The translations under genes were made by a program, and so were the position numbers. The notes beneath the pieces were generated by a model. The model was not told the origin of the DNA and did no database searches. It saw only the letters and a list, made by a program, of their open reading frames with translations. A DNA stretch of 64,000 bases from Halopiger djelfimassiliensis (GTDB lineage: Archaea > Halobacteriota > Halobacteria > Halobacteriales > Natrialbaceae), in contig NZ_HG315685.1 in NCBI RefSeq assembly GCF_000455365.1, positions 103,786-167,785 on the forward strand, read 5' to 3'. Positions 47,983 to 56,419 of the stretch are shown here, one piece after another (position 1 is the first letter of the stretch; every line of letters begins with the position of its first letter).

Positions 47983-48074
47983 CGATCAGGGACCGTCAGC
48001 CGCCCCCGGAGCGAAAAGCTTCCCGGTTCGGTCGACGAGGGATCGGCGGTTGGGTCGGGCGGGCCCCATCGCCC
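47983..48074 (-). promoter_or_regulatory. Fluoride riboswitch (crcB motif)
   Basis: The minus-strand RNA shows the crcB consensus: GGGCGAUGGGGCCCGCCC at the 5' side, AACCGCC after a short linker, a variable stem-loop of about 35 nt, and GGGCGGCUGACGGUCCCUG at the 3' side. Pairings fit the known fold: GGGGCC with GGUCCC (P1), CCGCC with GGCGG (P3), and GGGC with GCCC (pseudoknot). It ends about 10 nt before the crcB start codon, so ligand binding could expose or hide the initiation region or affect termination. It switches on fluoride export when F- rises. Confidence 0.88.
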
Positions 48075-48095
48075 GGTTGCAGCGTGGTTGCCACA

Positions 48096-48114
48096 GGAAC
48101 GCAATGAGCGTTCC
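48096..48114. repeat. Inverted repeat GGAACGC-n5-GCGTTCC upstream of the riboswitch
   Basis: Perfect 7-bp arms around AATGA, followed at once by a third GGAACGCG copy (48115-48122). It lies 22 bases upstream of the riboswitch 5' end, in the expected promoter region of the crcB pair. It may be a regulator site; no conventional TATA box is obvious here. Confidence 0.4.
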
Positions 48115-48199
48115 GGAACGCGCGTGGTTCGAGCGCCGATACCGCCTGTGTCTCCCCGTGACCGTCGTGACCGACCACCGCCGGAAGGAAAAGATCCAA

Positions 48200-48218
48200 G
48201 TTTAGACTCGCTCTAAAC
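48200..48218. promoter_or_regulatory. Palindromic operator at the CDF gene start
   Basis: GTTTAGA-CTCGC-TCTAAAC has perfect 7-bp arms and ends 7 bases before the CDF ATG, so it overlaps the transcription start or leader. TTTAG/CTAAA half-sites resemble those of DtxR/MntR-family metal repressors, and the controlled gene is a metal exporter. Metal-dependent control is a reasonable inference. Confidence 0.6.
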
Positions 48219-48224
48219 CAAACC

Positions 48225-49133
48225 ATGACGGACGGGGAGGGTGGCGGCCGGCACGAGTTCCTGCGGGCGTCGTGGGTGAACGTCCTCGGAAACGTCGGTA
48301 AGATCGTCGCCGAAGGCGGTGTGGGGTATCTCTTCGGCAGCGTCGCCCTACTCGCGGACGCGGCACACTCGCTTGCGGATCTGGTCGCAAGCGTCGTCGT
48401 GCTGGTCTGGGGACGAAGCGCGTTCGACGAACCCGATGCGACACACCCACACGGACACGATCGCATCGAGCCGTTGACGGCGCTTTTCGTCGGCGCGGTC
48501 ATCTCCCTTCTCGGCCTCAACCTGCTCTATCAGTCCGTCGACGGACTCGTTACCGGCACCGATATCGATTTCAGCATCCTGTTGCTGGCGGCGCTCGGGT
48601 TTGCGATCGTCGACATGTATCTGGTCTATCGCTACACCGTCCGCATCAACGAGCGACTCCAGTCGACCGCGCTCACGGCGCTCGCAAAGGACTGTCTCAA
48701 CGATATCTACACTTCCGTGGCCGCGATCGTCGGGATCCTCGGCGTCCTCGCGGGGTATCCGGTACTCGACCCCCTCGCGGGCGGGCTCGTCAGCCTGCTT
48801 GTCGTCTATCAGGGCATCGAGATCGGGCGGGAAAACGTCGACTACCTCATCGGTGCCGCGCCCGGTCGTGAGAAACGCTCCGAGATCAACGCGGCCCTGC
48901 GGAGCCATCCCGACGTGCAGGGCGTTCACGACCTGACCGTGTTCTACGACGGTCCCGTCCTCGAGGTCGAGGTCCACGTCGAAGTCGACGGGGACATGGC
49001 GTTCCGGAAGGCCCACGACGTCGAGTCGGAGCTCGTCGACCGCCTCCGGAGCCTCGACGACGTCGGGGACGCACACGTCCACCTCGATCCGTCCGGAATC
49101 GGCGAGTGGAAGGAACGCTCGGATGGGTCGTGA
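48225..49133 (+). CDS. Cation diffusion facilitator (CDF) metal exporter
   Basis: The 302-residue protein has six membrane helices and a C-terminal cytoplasmic dimerisation domain (about 215-290, EVEVHVEVDG). Metal site A residues are seen in TM2 (D45-A-A-H48-S-L-A-D52) and TM5 (D156-C-L-N-D160), and a short His-containing loop HPHGHDR follows TM2. CDF proteins exchange Zn2+, Fe2+, Mn2+ or similar for protons. The TM5 DxxxD pair is also found in Mn- and Fe-transporting clades, so Zn is not certain. It is divergent from the fluoride locus, and its 3' end overlaps the kinase gene on the other strand by 190 bases. Confidence 0.92.
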   Translation: MTDGEGGGRHEFLRASWVNVLGNVGKIVAEGGVGYLFGSVALLADAAHSLADLVASVVVLVWGRSAFDEPDATHPHGHDRIEPLTALFVGAVISLLGLNLLYQSVDGLVTGTDIDFSILLLAALGFAIVDMYLVYRYTVRINERLQSTALTALAKDCLNDIYTSVAAIVGILGVLAGYPVLDPLAGGLVSLLVVYQGIEIGRENVDYLIGAAPGREKRSEINAALRSHPDVQGVHDLTVFYDGPVLEVEVHVEVDGDMAFRKAHDVESELVDRLRSLDDVGDAHVHLDPSGIGEWKERSDGS

Positions 49134-50383
49134 TCGAACGGACGGACGACAGCCGACGCGATCGATCCGCCGTTCCGGCGGTGGGGACGGAACTCGAGTA
49201 GCGACCGCGTTTCGAGAGCGGGCGTCTCGGTGGTCGCTTCGTCCGTGGTGTCTTTCACCGGTCCGGGATCACGCGTGGATGGACGCACAAGCATCACGGT
49301 GAACGTCGTTCCGTCCGGCCCCGTCTCCGCGAGGTCCACTGACCCGCCGTATCGAGTCGCCAGTATCCGGGCGAGATAGAGCCCCAGCCCGTGGTTCGAT
49401 GACTTCCGTTCGAACAGCGTTTCTCTGGTCGATTCGGCGATCCCCGGTCCGTTGTCCGCGATTTTGACCGTGACGGTTTCGGGGGCCGTCTCGACGGTCA
49501 CTGTCACCCGAGGCGTCGCGTTGTCGTTGTGCTCGACGGCGTTCTCGAGCAGGTTCGAAAAGAGCAGCTCGAGGCCCTCGTTCCCGACGACGGTGACGCC
49601 GTCCGGGATCGTCGTGTCGACATCGACCTCGTCGAACCGGGCCCTGAGTGCGGACACCTCCCCGCGTAACAGCTCCGAGAGGTCGACGACGCCGGTCGCA
49701 TCGTGATTCTTGTTCGCGTTTAACATCGCTCGCACGTCGTCGATCACGTCCGAGAGGTCGTTGCTCCGGTGTTTGATCTTCTCGAGGTGGGCCCGGGTTT
49801 GCTCGTCGGAGCAGTCGTTCAACAGCAACGTTGCGTTCCCCTCGATGACCTGCGCGGCGTTTAACACCTCGTGTCGCAGGAGATCGTTCAGGTAGGTCAG
49901 CAATTCCCGTTCCGCCTCGAGTTGTTCGGCGCGGACGGTCGCGGCCGTCGCCTCGACCTCGCGCTGGATCGCGCGTGCCTCGACGTAGCCGACGGCGAAT
50001 CCACCGACCGCGCCGACGTTGATCGAGAAGTGCGCCCAGGAGACGGTTCCCGAGAGTTCGTACCAGGGAAAGAGGATCATCGCCGGGAGGTTGATCGCCA
50101 GAAACCCGAGTCCCCCGCCGAAACACCACGCGGCGATCCGGACGTACCGCTCGGCGGGAACACCGCTTCGCTCGAGTCGGACGCCGGCCACGGTCAGGCC
50201 GATCGCAGGGGCCCCGACGAGGCCGATACCCAACACTAGAGCCGCCACGTCGGATCGCGTCAACAGTACGGCGGCCCACACGAGAAAGAGCACGAACGAG
50301 AGCACACCGAATCCGCTTACCAGCCACGGAATACACGCCTTGCCGGTGCCCCCGGACAGCCGGTCAGCCAGCACGCCGGTCAC
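48944..50383 (-). CDS. Membrane sensor histidine kinase with an antisense C-terminal tail
   Basis: The 479-residue protein has four or five N-terminal membrane helices (about 18-135), a short coiled coil, a DHp helix with His171 (LLRHEVLNAAQ), and a HATPase_c domain (N box LLENAVEHN, G1 DNGPGI, G2 NHGLGLYLA). The recognisable kinase ends near residue 375. The remaining 100 residues are Ser/Arg/Thr-rich, and the last 63 are encoded antisense to the CDF gene, so the original stop codon may have been lost. No receiver gene is adjacent. Confidence 0.88.
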   Translation of the reverse strand: MTGVLADRLSGGTGKACIPWLVSGFGVLSFVLFLVWAAVLLTRSDVAALVLGIGLVGAPAIGLTVAGVRLERSGVPAERYVRIAAWCFGGGLGFLAINLPAMILFPWYELSGTVSWAHFSINVGAVGGFAVGYVEARAIQREVEATAATVRAEQLEAERELLTYLNDLLRHEVLNAAQVIEGNATLLLNDCSDEQTRAHLEKIKHRSNDLSDVIDDVRAMLNANKNHDATGVVDLSELLRGEVSALRARFDEVDVDTTIPDGVTVVGNEGLELLFSNLLENAVEHNDNATPRVTVTVETAPETVTVKIADNGPGIAESTRETLFERKSSNHGLGLYLARILATRYGGSVDLAETGPDGTTFTVMLVRPSTRDPGPVKDTTDEATTETPALETRSLLEFRPHRRNGGSIASAVVRPFDHDPSERSFHSPIPDGSRWTCASPTSSRLRRRSTSSDSTSWAFRNAMSPSTSTWTSTSRTGPS

Positions 50384-50557
50384 CCCGTGAGTCGGTATCG
50401 GCTCCCGTCTGTCTCATCTACCGTAGTCAAGCGAGCATCGGATAAAGGTTTTATTGGCCAGTTCGACGGTCCCCAGCGTTTCGGCGCGTTCCCGTGGCTC
50501 GCTCGAGCGGCCGATTTCGACACCAGCTTTTAACCCCTCCGACGACGCGCTACCGGT

Positions 50558-51478
50558 ATGGAAGTCGGAGACGTCCGCGAGGTCACGACCGGCGACTGTT
50601 CGGACCTCTACTACCTCGATACCGGCATGTACGACACCGACGAGTACGGAGCCGTCTACGTTCTCGACGACGACCGGCCCGCCGTCGTCGAAACCGGGAT
50701 CGGAACGAACTACGAGCTGATCCTCGATGCCCTCGAGACGGTCGGGATCGAGCGCGAGGAGCTGGCCGTGATCGCGGTGACCCACATCCACCTCGATCAC
50801 GCCGGCGGAGCCGGGTTTCTGGCACGCGAGTGTCCGAACGCCGAGGTCTACGTTTCCGACGCCGGTGCGAGCCTGCTTGCCGATCCCGCGAAACTGGTCG
50901 CGGGGACGAAAAACGCCGTCGGCGACCAGTGGGAGTTCTACGCCGACCCCGAACCCATCCCCGAGGACCGACTCGTCGGAATCGAAGGCGGCGACGTCAT
51001 CGACCTCGGAACGCACGAACTGCGCGTCCACGAGGCACCCGGCCACGCGTTCCACCAGGTCGTCTTCGAGGATCCGGCGAACGACGCGGTCTTTACCGGC
51101 GACGCCGCCGGCATCTGGGTGCCCGAACGCGAGGCGATTCGGGAGACCTCCCCGCCCTCTGACTTCGACCTCGAGGAGTGTCTCGCGGACCTCGAGACCC
51201 TCGCGGCGATCGATCCGGACGTCCTCCTGTATACGCACTTCGGGCCGCGCGCGATCGGGGACGACGTCGACGACGTCCTCGAGGAGTACGGAACCGTCCT
51301 CGAGGCGTGGGTCGAGGCAGTCGAGGCGAAACGCGCCGAACTCGAGACCGACGAGGCGGTGATCGACCACTTCGCAGCCGAGACAGGGATGGTCGACGTC
51401 TGGGGCGAGCGAAAGGCCCGCGCCGAGACCGCGATGAACGTCCGTGGCGTACTGGGATATCTCGACGACCGGTCGTAG
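50558..51478 (+). CDS. Metallo-beta-lactamase fold hydrolase
   Basis: The 306-residue protein has the metal-binding HIHLDHAGG motif near residues 72-80, a second His in EAPGHAFHQVV, a bridging Asp in FTGDAAG and a final His in LYTHFGPRA. This is the glyoxalase II/RNase Z-like superfamily; the C-terminal helical extension (about 215-306) resembles MBL enzymes acting on thioesters or quinones. Its next gene is an acyl-CoA synthetase, which could fit thioester chemistry, but substrate is unassigned. Confidence 0.9.
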   Translation: MEVGDVREVTTGDCSDLYYLDTGMYDTDEYGAVYVLDDDRPAVVETGIGTNYELILDALETVGIEREELAVIAVTHIHLDHAGGAGFLARECPNAEVYVSDAGASLLADPAKLVAGTKNAVGDQWEFYADPEPIPEDRLVGIEGGDVIDLGTHELRVHEAPGHAFHQVVFEDPANDAVFTGDAAGIWVPEREAIRETSPPSDFDLEECLADLETLAAIDPDVLLYTHFGPRAIGDDVDDVLEEYGTVLEAWVEAVEAKRAELETDEAVIDHFAAETGMVDVWGERKARAETAMNVRGVLGYLDDRS

Positions 51479-51613
51479 CCACGCTCCGGCGGGACAACGG
51501 GATCGGAACCCGAACCGACCTCCGTTTCGGCGGCCGCATTCGAAACGATAAACGTAGTGACCGATGGAACCAGTTTCATCACGTTTTATCGCGTGAGCGA
51601 GTAATTCACACAT

Positions 51614-53605
51614 ATGAACTGGCGGGACGCCGAACGAGAGTACGACGACGAGGTGATCGGGACGACGACGCTCGGGCGGTTGTTCGAGGACACGGCCGAA
51701 CGGCACGCCAACCGACCGGCCCAGCGATACAAGGGAGGAGTCTACGACCGTGCGCTGACCGACTCGGTCCTGCCAGCGGCGACGCCCGGCGAGTTCCGTC
51801 CGATTTCCTACGCCGAACTGCGCGATATCGTCCGCAAACTCTCGGCCGGGTTCCGCGATCTCGGCGTCGAACGGGGCGACCGGATCGGCATCTTCGCCAA
51901 CACACGCATGGAGTGGGCCCAGACGGACTTCGCTTTGCTCTGTGCGGGCGCAGTCGTCACGACCGTCTACACGAGTTCGTCGCCGGACCAGGTCCAGTAC
52001 TTGCTCGACGATCCCGACGCGGACGGCGTCGTCGTCGAAAACGCGGCGCTTCTCGAGCGGGTCCTCGAGGTCGAAGACGATCTCGACCTCGAGTTCATCG
52101 TTTCGATGGACGACATCGACGGGTACGACGACCGCGACGACGTGCTGACGCTGGATGCGGTCTACGACCGCGGCGCGGAGGCGTTCGACCTCGAGACCTA
52201 TCAGGAGTGGGTCGACGCTCCCGAGCTTGACGATCCGGCGAGTCTGATCTACACGAGCGGGACGACGGGCAAGCCGAAAGGCGTCCGGCTTACGCACGCG
52301 AACTTCCGCTCGAACGTCAACCAGATCCGCAAGCGCTACGGGCCGCGCCCGGACAAGGACGACGACGTTCCGGTCATCGACGAAACCGTCCAGACGGTGT
52401 CGTACCTGCCGCTTGCACACGTCTTCGAACGGACTGCCGGCCACTTCCTGCTGTTTGCAAGCGGCGGCTGTATCGCCTACGCGGAGAGTCCGGACACCTT
52501 ACAGGAGGATTTCGCCATCGTCCAGCCGGATACGGCGACCAGCGTTCCCCGGGTGTACGAGAAGATCTACGACGCGATCCGCGAACAGGCAAGCGAGTCG
52601 CCGATCAAGAAGCGACTCTTCGAGTGGGCGACCGACGTCGGCCTCGAGTACCAGCAGGCCGACGCGCCCGGACCGGTGCTGTCGGCGAAACAGTCGCTCG
52701 CCGATACGCTGGTCTTCTCGACGGTCCGCGAGGCTCTCGGCGGCGAGATTGACCTCCTGATCAGCGGCGGTGGCAGCCTCTCGCCGGATCTCTGTCGGCT
52801 CTATCACGCGATGGGGCTGCCGATCTACGAGGGATACGGGCTGACCGAGACCTCGCCCGTGGTCACCGCTAACCCGCCCGAAGCGCCGAAGATCGGAACC
52901 ATCGGGCCGGCCGTCCCCGACGTCGACATCGCGATCGACGAGTCGGTCGCCGATCAGGACGCCTTCGACGATCCCGGCGAGGTCGGCGAACTCCTCGTTC
53001 GGGGACCGAACGTCACCGACGGGTACTGGAACGACCCCGGCGCGACCGAACGTGCGTTTACCACGGACGTTCCGGACAGCGAGACCGGCGTGGACGCGAC
53101 GGACCCGGGGTCCGGACAGTGGTTCCGTACCGGCGACATCGTCCATCGCCGTCCCGACGGCTACGTCGAGTTCCGCGACCGGGTGAAACAGATCATCGTC
53201 CTCTCGACGGGCAAGAACGTCGCGCCGGGACCGATCGAGGACAAGTTCGCGGCCAGCGAAGTCGTCGAGCAGGCGATGGTCACCGGCGACGGCGAGAAGT
53301 TCATCGGCGCGTTGCTGGTTCCGAACACGGATCACATCCGCGAGTGGGCCGCCGATGAGGGGATCGAGCTGCCGGACGATCCCGAGGCGATGTGTGACGA
53401 CGAGCGCGTCCACGACTACATCCAGCAGGAGGTCGACCGCGTCAACGAACACTTCGAGAGCCACGAGACGATCAAGCGGTTCGAACTCGTTCCCCGTGAG
53501 TTCACCGAGGAAAACGACATGTTGACACCGACGATGAAGAAGAAACGCCGGGTCATCCTCGACGAGTTCGAGGACCGGGTCGAGCGGATCTACGAGGACG
53601 CCTGA
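51614..53605 (+). CDS. Long-chain acyl-CoA synthetase (AMP-forming)
   Basis: The 663-residue ANL enzyme shows the P-loop-like LIYTSGTTGKPKGVRLTH (about 213-230), YEGYGLTETSPVV, the GQWFRTGDIVH adenylate motif and the C-terminal LSTGKNVAPGPIEDKF hinge region. It activates a fatty acid as acyl-AMP and then forms acyl-CoA. Length and motifs match FadD/long-chain (class I) synthetases. With the thiolase at 60.9 kb it fits fatty acid turnover, although a complete beta-oxidation set is not in the window. Confidence 0.94.
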   Translation: MNWRDAEREYDDEVIGTTTLGRLFEDTAERHANRPAQRYKGGVYDRALTDSVLPAATPGEFRPISYAELRDIVRKLSAGFRDLGVERGDRIGIFANTRMEWAQTDFALLCAGAVVTTVYTSSSPDQVQYLLDDPDADGVVVENAALLERVLEVEDDLDLEFIVSMDDIDGYDDRDDVLTLDAVYDRGAEAFDLETYQEWVDAPELDDPASLIYTSGTTGKPKGVRLTHANFRSNVNQIRKRYGPRPDKDDDVPVIDETVQTVSYLPLAHVFERTAGHFLLFASGGCIAYAESPDTLQEDFAIVQPDTATSVPRVYEKIYDAIREQASESPIKKRLFEWATDVGLEYQQADAPGPVLSAKQSLADTLVFSTVREALGGEIDLLISGGGSLSPDLCRLYHAMGLPIYEGYGLTETSPVVTANPPEAPKIGTIGPAVPDVDIAIDESVADQDAFDDPGEVGELLVRGPNVTDGYWNDPGATERAFTTDVPDSETGVDATDPGSGQWFRTGDIVHRRPDGYVEFRDRVKQIIVLSTGKNVAPGPIEDKFAASEVVEQAMVTGDGEKFIGALLVPNTDHIREWAADEGIELPDDPEAMCDDERVHDYIQQEVDRVNEHFESHETIKRFELVPREFTEENDMLTPTMKKKRRVILDEFEDRVERIYEDA

Positions 53606-53907
53606 CCCGCTGTTCGTTCGATATCTCGGTACGGATACCACGTCCCTTCGGGCATGGAGGGCGCGTCACTCCCTTGTTCACCGTCGAGGACGGCAGTATC
53701 GAGCCACCGTCCTGTACCGCGAGTATCGGCACACGGTCTCGAGACACGGGGTAACGAGTCCGTGCGGTCCCGTTCGCTGTGGTTCCGATCGAGGGACCGG
53801 AACTGGCGTCTCGTAGGAGTTAACCAACTGGAGTAATTCGTTTTAATATGAATGGAAGACAGAGCAGCGTCGCAGCGCCGGTCGTCTACTGACCGATCCG
53901 CCGGAAT
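53606..53907. other. 302-bp intergenic region upstream of the CPA1-TrkA antiporter
   Basis: A TATA-like ttttaatatg at 53841-53850 lies about 60 bases before the antiporter ATG. Left of it, 53606-53835 contains a 60-codon frame without family resemblance that I do not accept as a gene. No repeat or RNA is recognised. Confidence 0.5.
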
Positions 53908-55803
53908 ATGACGGGTGCAGAGGCCAGCAGCGACCTCATCGTGTTGGTCGCTGCGATCGTGGGACTCGGTGTTCTCTCCCAACTCCTGTCGGCGCGGTTT
54001 CGAGTACCGAGCGTCCTCTTTCTCATCGCTGCTGGGATCGCCATCGGTCCGGAAGGGCTGGGCGTGTTGACCGTCGATTCCTTCGGCGGGAGCAGCGGTC
54101 TCTCGACGATCGTCGGACTGAGCGTCGCCATCATCGTCTTCGAGGGAGCGTTCCACCTCAAGATCGACAAGATCAGGGAGGCCCCGGCGGCCGTGTTACG
54201 GCTCGTGACGGTCGGTGCCGCGATCGCATTGCTGGGGACCGCCGGTGCTGTCCGTGTGTTCCTCGGTGCCGATTGGGACATCGCGTTACTGATCGGCGCG
54301 TTACTGGTCGCGACCGGCCCGACGGTCGTTACGCCGATCCTGAAGGTCGTTCCCGTCCGCGATCGGGTCGCAGCGACCCTCGAAACGGAGGGGATCGTCA
54401 ACGACGTAACGGCGGCGATCCTCGCGGTCGTGTTGTTCAAGGCCATGACCGTCCGCGAACTGACTGCCGACATCTACCTCCAGTTGTTCGCCGAGCGGCT
54501 CGGAACCGGGCTGCTCGTCGGCGTCGTCGTCGCCGCGGTCGTCTGGGCGGTGCTTCAGTACGTCGACATCTCGCCCGACGACGCGCCGCGGAACGCGCGA
54601 CTGCTCACGCTGGCGGGAGCGATCGTCGCCTTCGGCGCGGCAGATTACATCTTCTCCGAGGCTGGCGTTGCGGCCGCAGCGACGGCCGGACTCATCCTCG
54701 GTAACGCCAACCTTCCCTACGAGGAGGAGGTCGAGGCGTTCAAGGGCGATATTACCCTGCTCGTTCTTTCGTTCGTCTTCATCACGCTCGCGGCCCTTCT
54801 CGAGTTCGATCAGTTGTTCGCGCTCGGGCTCGGCGGTGTGGCCGTCGTCGCGGTCGTCATGTTCGTCTTGCGGCCGCTGCTGGTCTTTCTTTCGACCCGC
54901 GGCGAGCGGTTTACGTTCAGAGAGCGGTTGTTCGTGAGCTTCGTCGGCCCGCGAGGAATCATTCCGGCCTCGGTCGCGACGCTGTTCGCGATCCGGCTGC
55001 AGACGGAGGGGCCGGGGAACGAGCCGACGAACGTAGCTGGTGCGGACCTGCTCGTCGGAACGGTCTTTCTCGTAATCCTCGTGACAGTCATCCTCGAGGG
55101 AGGATTCGCCAGACAGATCGCGGAAAAACTCGACGTGATACCCATGCGTGTACTCATCATCGGCGGCGGCCGCGTCGGCCGCTCGCTGGCAGAACGGCTC
55201 GAAGCGCGCGGCGAAAACGTGGTCATCATCGAGGCGGACCAGACGGCCCTCGAACAGCTTCGCAACGAGGGGTTCACCGCCCGCGAGGGTGACGGAACCG
55301 ATGTCGAGGTGTTACGCGAGGCGGGCGCGGAGAACGCCAAGACCGTCGTCGCGGCGACCGGCGACGACGACGCGAACTTGCTCGTGGCACAACTGGCGAA
55401 GTCGAATTTCGACGTCGAGAACGTGATCGCCCGGGCGAACGAACCTTCGAACGCGTCGGCGTTCGAGGACCTCGGCGTCGAGACGATCTCGGCGGCCGAA
55501 TCGACCGCGTGGGCGATCGACAACGTGATCGAACGCCCCGCGCTCTCGAACTGGATGTCGGAACTCGGGCGGTCCGGTGACGTTCAGGAGATCGAAGTCA
55601 CCGACGACGACCTCGTCGGTCGACAGATCGTCGATGTCGGCGGCGAACTCCCCAACGGCGTGCTCATCGCGCTCGTGAGCCGCAACGGGACGAGCGAAGT
55701 GCCGACGCCCGACGTCGAACTACAACGCGGCGATCACGTGACGCTCATCGGACGGACCGAGGCGGTCCGTGAAGCGATCGAACGCTGTGGCGAACCCGTC
55801 TGA
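53908..55803 (+). CDS. CPA1-family Na+/H+ antiporter with TrkA-N/TrkA-C domain
   Basis: The 631-residue protein joins a twelve-helix NhaP/KefB-like antiporter (residues 1-400; conserved IVFEGAFHL, ETEGIVNDVTAAI with the ND motif, and GPRGIIPASVA) to a Rossmann RCK domain (about 411-530, VLIIGGGRVGRSLAERL) and a TrkA_C domain (about 555-631). It would extrude Na+ or K+ for protons with control by NAD(H) or a nucleotide. Such fusions are common in haloarchaea. Confidence 0.94.
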   Translation: MTGAEASSDLIVLVAAIVGLGVLSQLLSARFRVPSVLFLIAAGIAIGPEGLGVLTVDSFGGSSGLSTIVGLSVAIIVFEGAFHLKIDKIREAPAAVLRLVTVGAAIALLGTAGAVRVFLGADWDIALLIGALLVATGPTVVTPILKVVPVRDRVAATLETEGIVNDVTAAILAVVLFKAMTVRELTADIYLQLFAERLGTGLLVGVVVAAVVWAVLQYVDISPDDAPRNARLLTLAGAIVAFGAADYIFSEAGVAAAATAGLILGNANLPYEEEVEAFKGDITLLVLSFVFITLAALLEFDQLFALGLGGVAVVAVVMFVLRPLLVFLSTRGERFTFRERLFVSFVGPRGIIPASVATLFAIRLQTEGPGNEPTNVAGADLLVGTVFLVILVTVILEGGFARQIAEKLDVIPMRVLIIGGGRVGRSLAERLEARGENVVIIEADQTALEQLRNEGFTAREGDGTDVEVLREAGAENAKTVVAATGDDDANLLVAQLAKSNFDVENVIARANEPSNASAFEDLGVETISAAESTAWAIDNVIERPALSNWMSELGRSGDVQEIEVTDDDLVGRQIVDVGGELPNGVLIALVSRNGTSEVPTPDVELQRGDHVTLIGRTEAVREAIERCGEPV

Positions 55804-55819
55804 TCGATCGAAACGCCGC

Positions 55820-56419
55820 TCAGAGAACGACCGAGACCACGCCGAAGAGAATGAGCACGCCGGTGATGTCACAGACGTTCGTGACGACCGGGATCGTCGT
55901 ATCGTCGGGATCGTAGCCGAGTCGATAGGAGAGATAGACCGAACTCGTACTGACGACGACGACCCAGACCGCGAGCAGCATGCCGCTAGCGATGGTGATC
56001 AGCAACAACGTGCCGAGTCCGAGCGTGCCACCCAGCAGCCGGCCGATGGCCCACGATGCGATTCCGAGCAGGACGAACACCGTCGCCGCAAGTCCCATGA
56101 CTGCACCGACGTTAGCCCGGATGTTCGGATTTGTCGGCGAGAACTCGAGGGTCCCGAGGTGCAACTGCGTCGACAGCCGTGCGCACATGATCGAGCCCAG
56201 ATTCCCCGCGGTGCCGATCATCACCGGTACGAGAACGAGCAGCGCCGGGTTCTCGAGCAACTGCTCTTCGAAGCTCTCGAGGACCGTCCCCGAGATCATC
56301 TGCAGGATCGACAGCGCGGCCAAAAGCGGTACGAGTGTCGTGACGATGTTCCAGACGGTCCAGTCCCCGACGCCGTCCTCGAGTTCCTCGCCGTGTAACA
56401 CGTCGCTGCCGGCGCTCAC
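55820..56419 (-). CDS. Second MgtE-type transporter locus, half protein 2
   Basis: The 199-residue membrane protein has the MgtE motif LVPVMIGTAGNLGSIMCARLS and a PDDTTIPVVTNVCDITG segment, and parallels the half protein at 45830-46408. The start is taken as GTG 56419, whose GTGA overlaps the stop of the upstream half protein; the longer open frame beginning at 56740 only reads antisense-like Arg-rich sequence. It has no CBS or N domain. Confidence 0.9.
   Translation of the reverse strand: MSAGSDVLHGEELEDGVGDWTVWNIVTTLVPLLAALSILQMISGTVLESFEEQLLENPALLVLVPVMIGTAGNLGSIMCARLSTQLHLGTLEFSPTNPNIRANVGAVMGLAATVFVLLGIASWAIGRLLGGTLGLGTLLLITIASGMLLAVWVVVVSTSSVYLSYRLGYDPDDTTIPVVTNVCDITGVLILFGVVSVVL

Noticed and set aside
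47973-48104. 44-residue N-terminal extension of the first crcB gene
   Set aside because: Begins at TTG and would translate the fluoride riboswitch.
50414-52444. 676-codon minus-strand frame opposite the MBL and acyl-CoA synthetase genes
   Set aside because: Antisense to two well-recognised genes and with no family motif.
53654-53836. 60-codon frame before the antiporter gene
   Set aside because: No promoter spacing, domain or conserved-looking features; ends just before the probable antiporter promoter.
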